From Dermanyssus gallinae (lineage: Eukaryota > Arthropoda > Arachnida > Mesostigmata > Dermanyssidae), in NCBI GenBank assembly GCA_003439945.1, contig QVRM01006790.1:1-64000 (forward strand): 64,000 bases of DNA, read 5' to 3'. The number at the start of each line of letters is the position of its first letter. The first letter of the stretch is position 1. The notes under the pieces were generated by a model. That model searched no databases. It had not been told where the DNA came from and saw only the letters and a program-made list of their open reading frames with translations. A program made the translations under genes and the position numbers. Below are positions 60,355 through 64,000 of this stretch, in pieces.

Positions 60355-60371
60355 TATTATTATTATTATTA
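60258..60371. repeat. (ATT)n microsatellite, about 38 units
   Basis: Near-perfect ATT run with one C interruption. Shorter ATT runs lie at 59884-59902 and 60033-60058, and a (TA)n tract at 60070-60099, so the whole 59.88-60.37 kb stretch is simple-repeat rich. Confidence 0.96.
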
Positions 60372-62386
60372 TACGACGCCTATACGCGCATCTTCTTAAG
60401 AACCACGTGGTAATGGCGTTTGGTTTCGAGTCATCTGGCGTTGGCGCAAGGATACATTCAAACTGACGAAGGAGCTTGGGAAGAAGCTCTTTAAGGCTAC
60501 AGCGGAGCCAAGATCGTCCGCGTTCCTCCGACAGAGGGTTTCATTGGAGCTTTAGAGAGGCAACATCAAGATAATGTTGAGTGGTCAGCAACACCCGAGC
60601 AATAACAATGATGTTATATAATTAATATATTAGTAATTGTGATACATGTACATACTAATAATAATAAACCCCTATTTCCAAAAAAAAATTACAGTTGTGA
60701 GGTCTGAATGTCTTTTTGCAAATCTTTTAAATAATTATTTTACTCTATGGCGCCTGAAATAGATGCCGCGTTTCCTCTCCGAATGGCCAAAAACAACGCC
60801 TGCCTCAAAGATTGACCCTCTCTTTGGTCGCTCGTGACCTCCTGGATTCGCCTACTTCAATATTTGAAAAATATTTCGGTTTCCTTGCTGATTGGTCCCA
60901 ATGGCGCCATGGCAATAGGCACAAAAATATATCTTGTTTCCAGGTATTATTATTATTATTATTTGAGCATATTTGCATATGATCGGCGTCACATATATTT
61001 CTAGAAATAGGAGGAGAGTAGGAGGCAATAGTCCGTCCTGACTTACTGGGCATTATTTACCACAGACCTCCGGACTATGATCAAAACGACATAATGGCAA
61101 CTCGTTCAACCTCTTTTGAGCTAACGTTATTTCGTCGACAAAAACGTGAAGCAAAACCGTTTGCTCGACGTTAACGTTTTTGGTTCGATCGTGTTACCCC
61201 TAGTGTAGCAAGGAAATTCCTATGAATACCAACCATCCAGCGGGGCTACGAGGTATGCGCGCACAGTGTTAAGGCGCATGGCTATGCGTGGGCATGTGTG
61301 GGCATTCGTGTGTGTTTGTGTCTTTACGTGTATTGGACGAAGCAGCATTCACTCGGCAGCATTCACTTGGCTGTATACACAACAAGCATGTGGCAATGGC
61401 GGATTGCCTGCGGAAACGGTTCTTCGTTGCTGCCTCTTTGCATAACCCTATAAAATACATTTCGTCCTCACACTCGGCGGCAAACCCCGGCGTGCGCACA
61501 GTTCATTGGGGCCCCTCCGATAGCGACGTACCCCCCCCCCTCCCCCGCCCCGCCCCGCCGCCGAAAGGTCTGATTTATTGAACGGTCGGGCGCCAGACGG
61601 CAGCGAAATCTCGAACGGTCTTCATCGGCCACCGACGTATCGGTGGCCTTCACCACTGTTGCCGTCGGCGTTGTTGTTGTTGTTGTTGTTGTTGTTGTTG
61701 ATGTTGTGGTTGTTGTTGTGTTCGTTGGCTGAATTTATTTCGTTTTTCCTGTTTATAACGCTTTGGCGCTTGCTCTCCGCCGCTTGCTACACTAACACTG
61801 CGTGAGTCGGCGGCCGCTATGTGCGTCCAGCAGGGCTGGCAGCTTCGTTTTACTACTACTAGTTTGCTACTCCGGCCTTCTGCACAGGCGGCTGCACGGC
61901 CAACTAGACTGTATATATAGATCTACTTATGACGTTGTGTTCCCACCAGTAGTGCCAACACCATTAATCTACTGCTAATATGTATTTGTTGTAGACGCTT
62001 CCGCCGCCATTTCCTGGCCGCCGCTTCTGGCTCGGTTCCAATGTTGCCTCTGACTCTCGGTTGACGCAGCGCTGCACGGCGCCGCCTACCGCTACCAGGA
62101 CTTGGCCGGCTCTTGGTCGAGGCCTCTCTCGACTAGACCTTTCTTCGTTCTCTCCTGCTTCTTTTTGGCGTCTCCTCTCCTCTTTGCTCTCGTCGGGGAT
62201 TAAAAGTGATCGCGCCGCATCTAGTGTGTAACAACAACGTACACATATCACAACCAACCGCCGTTTTCGTCTATCACGACCGGTCGATCTAAAGCGACGT
62301 CAGTCCGTGGCGACGAGCAAGCGGTGTTGCGCGCATCGGCATACAAAGCTTTTTTTCGTTGCTTTGTTGTATCGTCATTGGCCTGG
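60372..62386. other. AT-rich DNA, then GC-richer island from 61.2 kb
   Basis: Contains ATT/AAT runs (60655-60668, 60946-60963), GT-rich DNA (61290-61325), C-rich DNA (61525-61560) and a GTT run (61665-61705). No gene recognised. Confidence 0.4.
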
Positions 62387-62512
62387 CTCGAGACAGCCTA
62401 CATACAGCTCGAGACAGCCTACATACAGCTCGAGACAGCCTACATACAGCTGGAGACAGCCTACATACAGCTGGAGACAGCCTACATACAGCTCGAGACA
62501 GCCTACATACAG
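62387..62512. repeat. 21-bp tandem repeat, six units
   Basis: Units start at 62387, 62408, 62429, 62450, 62471 and 62492. Units 4 and 5 differ by a single C to G change near the start. Since 21 is a multiple of three, each plus-strand frame gives its own heptapeptide repeat (LETAYIQ, RDSLHTA, RQPTYSS) and all three stay open. Confidence 0.95.
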
Positions 62513-63910
62513 CTCGCGACGCTCGGCGCAGCGCCGCGACGAAGTGTCCACTCAGCGACAGCGTGTTCGCTTGTCGTTGCCGACTGGAGAGCCGAGCACA
62601 TTACTGCCGAAGCTACTTCCGGCCGCCGAGGGCAGCGCAGTTCCTAAGCAAGTTCCCTCGCTTTGGCTTGTTCCCCCATCGAACAACAGCAGCCTCCTTC
62701 TTGGCCAATCTAGACGGCCGTACTGTGATTCGCTGCTTCCCTTTTGCCCATCGTATGCCCACCGCGTTCCTGGTGCTCTTCGGTCCTGGCTGTGGTCCCC
62801 CAGCCCAGCTACCCGGTGCCGCGGATACACACGCGAACGCACAACAGGCAATTCCCGTCCTCCTGTCCGGTTGCGCGTTTACTCTCGACGCGAAGGCGTG
62901 GACAGCTTACTTAGGAAAGCCGGAGACGAACGGAGATACTTTGGGTTGCCGGGGCGGGCCTGAGGCCAATGTTATTAGCTTTGAAACTCGCCGAAGAGAT
63001 ATTCGCCGCCCATCTATAGTGTGTGCTCCCGGAATGCATGTGTTCTAGCATCATATCTCCTCAGACAGAGCGAAGGGAGAGAAGCATTTCTTCCTAATGC
63101 CTTCTGCGAAAGCACCTCTGTATACATACAGCCTCACAAACACACTCCAATATATATACGCGTGTATGTGTGTACAGCTGCAGTGCCTTACAGCGGGCGC
63201 TGAGTTTGCTCGCAGGACACTGAAGATATTGTTGTTGCTGTTGGTTGGTAGGAGGCCAGCGTCATCAACGGTCCTCAATGCACTCCGCTACTCGGCACCG
63301 GCTTTCAGTGCCACCATTGGTCGGGCTAGGGGTGCAGAGGGAAGAGTAGTGTAGCCTCGTCTATTTATCGTCACTGGGACCTTTGCCATCTTATTACGAC
63401 GGTTCTCCCTAAGGAGGCTCATTTGGAAGGAGGCTATTGTCTCACAATGATCCTCTTCTCTTCCACGGCGGGACAAATGGCTTCTCGTTTCTAATACCCT
63501 AGGTTTTGATCGAGAAAAAATGATGACGCCTAGCGGGAAGGCAATACAAAAACTAGTGCAAAAATCAAGCGGATTATTTGTATCTGCCAGAAAGTAATGT
63601 CTAGCGCACTAGCTAAGGCAGTGTTTGCGTCGATCGTGGGGAATGTAAAGCGTATCCTGCTTTTCGAGAAAAATGCATATGCTTTTTGAATTGAGGGCTT
63701 TACTGCTGAACTTCATTGTCAAGATGCGAGGTCAAAGAGACTATGCGTTTGCTTCTGCAATTAAGCTTATAGCATTCAGTGCACGTGTTCAGTTCTCACA
63801 ATTAAACCATACTGGATATATTTATTCGCGCTCCATTCTAAGGTTTATACTTTCGCGCTCTAGTGTTCTCGCAAACTAAACTTTTACAACACAACAAAAA
63901 CAAAGTCGTC
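62513..63910. other. GC-richer stretch with overlapping open frames
   Basis: Two plus-strand frames (62359-63048, 229 codons; 62307-62963, 218 codons) overlap through the tandem repeat and on into GC-rich DNA. Neither has a domain I recognise. The longer one could be an exon, but two overlapping open frames point more to stop-poor GC-rich composition. From 63.4 kb the DNA is plain. Confidence 0.4.
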
Positions 63911-63934
63911 TATATATATATATATATATATATA
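63911..63934. repeat. (TA)n microsatellite
   Basis: About twelve units. Confidence 0.95.
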
Positions 63935-64000
63935 ATTTTGTTAAAACGGACTGACTATAATTTAATATGGATCGCAAATTTATTGTTGACATATACCTCA

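Noticed and set aside
62359..63048. 229-codon plus-strand frame as a host gene
   Set aside because: It starts over a tandem repeat, overlaps another 218-codon open frame, has no recognisable domain, and the DNA is GC-rich and so poor in stops.

Overview
The window is eukaryotic and contains no host protein-coding gene that I can support. There are no bacterial-type operons. It holds more than thirty (TA)n microsatellites, long GA, GTT/CAA and ATT tracts, and decayed Tc1/mariner transposons, non-LTR retrotransposons (LINEs) and tRNA-derived short elements (SINEs). This mix fits an arthropod. My guess is an acarine such as a parasitiform mite, but that rests on overall character and not on a diagnostic gene. 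The region is probably intergenic, or lies inside very long introns.

Layout. Positions 1-12.5 kb hold AT-rich unique DNA around two GC-richer, microsatellite-dense islands (2.0-3.8 and 5.4-9.6 kb), a CR1/Jockey-like LINE tail (4.85-5.3 kb) and a 4-copy 29-bp tandem repeat (10.87 kb). Positions 12.5-14.2 kb hold a 27-unit, 29-bp minisatellite and then a 5'-truncated R1-type LINE with an intact 15-bp target-site duplication. Positions 14.2-24.5 kb hold three tRNA-derived SINEs, several inverted repeats with (TA)n in the loop, a second copy of the 4.85-kb LINE 3' end running into (TA)n, and a 180-bp foldback. Positions 24.6-28.8 kb are a transposon graveyard: two related LINE reverse-transcriptase relics, two copies of one SINE-like repeat, a hairpin and another SINE. 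Positions 28.8-36.5 kb are mostly featureless, with GC-rich islands at 31.7-32.8 and 33.8-36.4 kb. Positions 36.5-52.8 kb hold two broken mariners, a nearly full-length DD37D-type transposase with frameshifts, two more reverse-transcriptase fragments, a 300-bp GA tract, another GC-rich island (41-43.9 kb), a perfect 21-bp hairpin and a second copy of the 28.5-kb repeat. Positions 52.8-64 kb are again GC-rich, microsatellite-dense islands, with a 6-copy 21-bp tandem repeat at 62.4 kb.

Nothing here forms a pathway. The most informative items are the mobile-element boundaries (target duplication, tail types, shared 3' ends), the inverted repeats that could make double-stranded RNA, and the recurring GA/CAG/CGA-rich islands, which might be promoters, untranslated exons or regulatory DNA of genes outside the window or not recognisable without transcripts. 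Most long open frames lie over tandem repeats and are artefacts of repeat periodicity.
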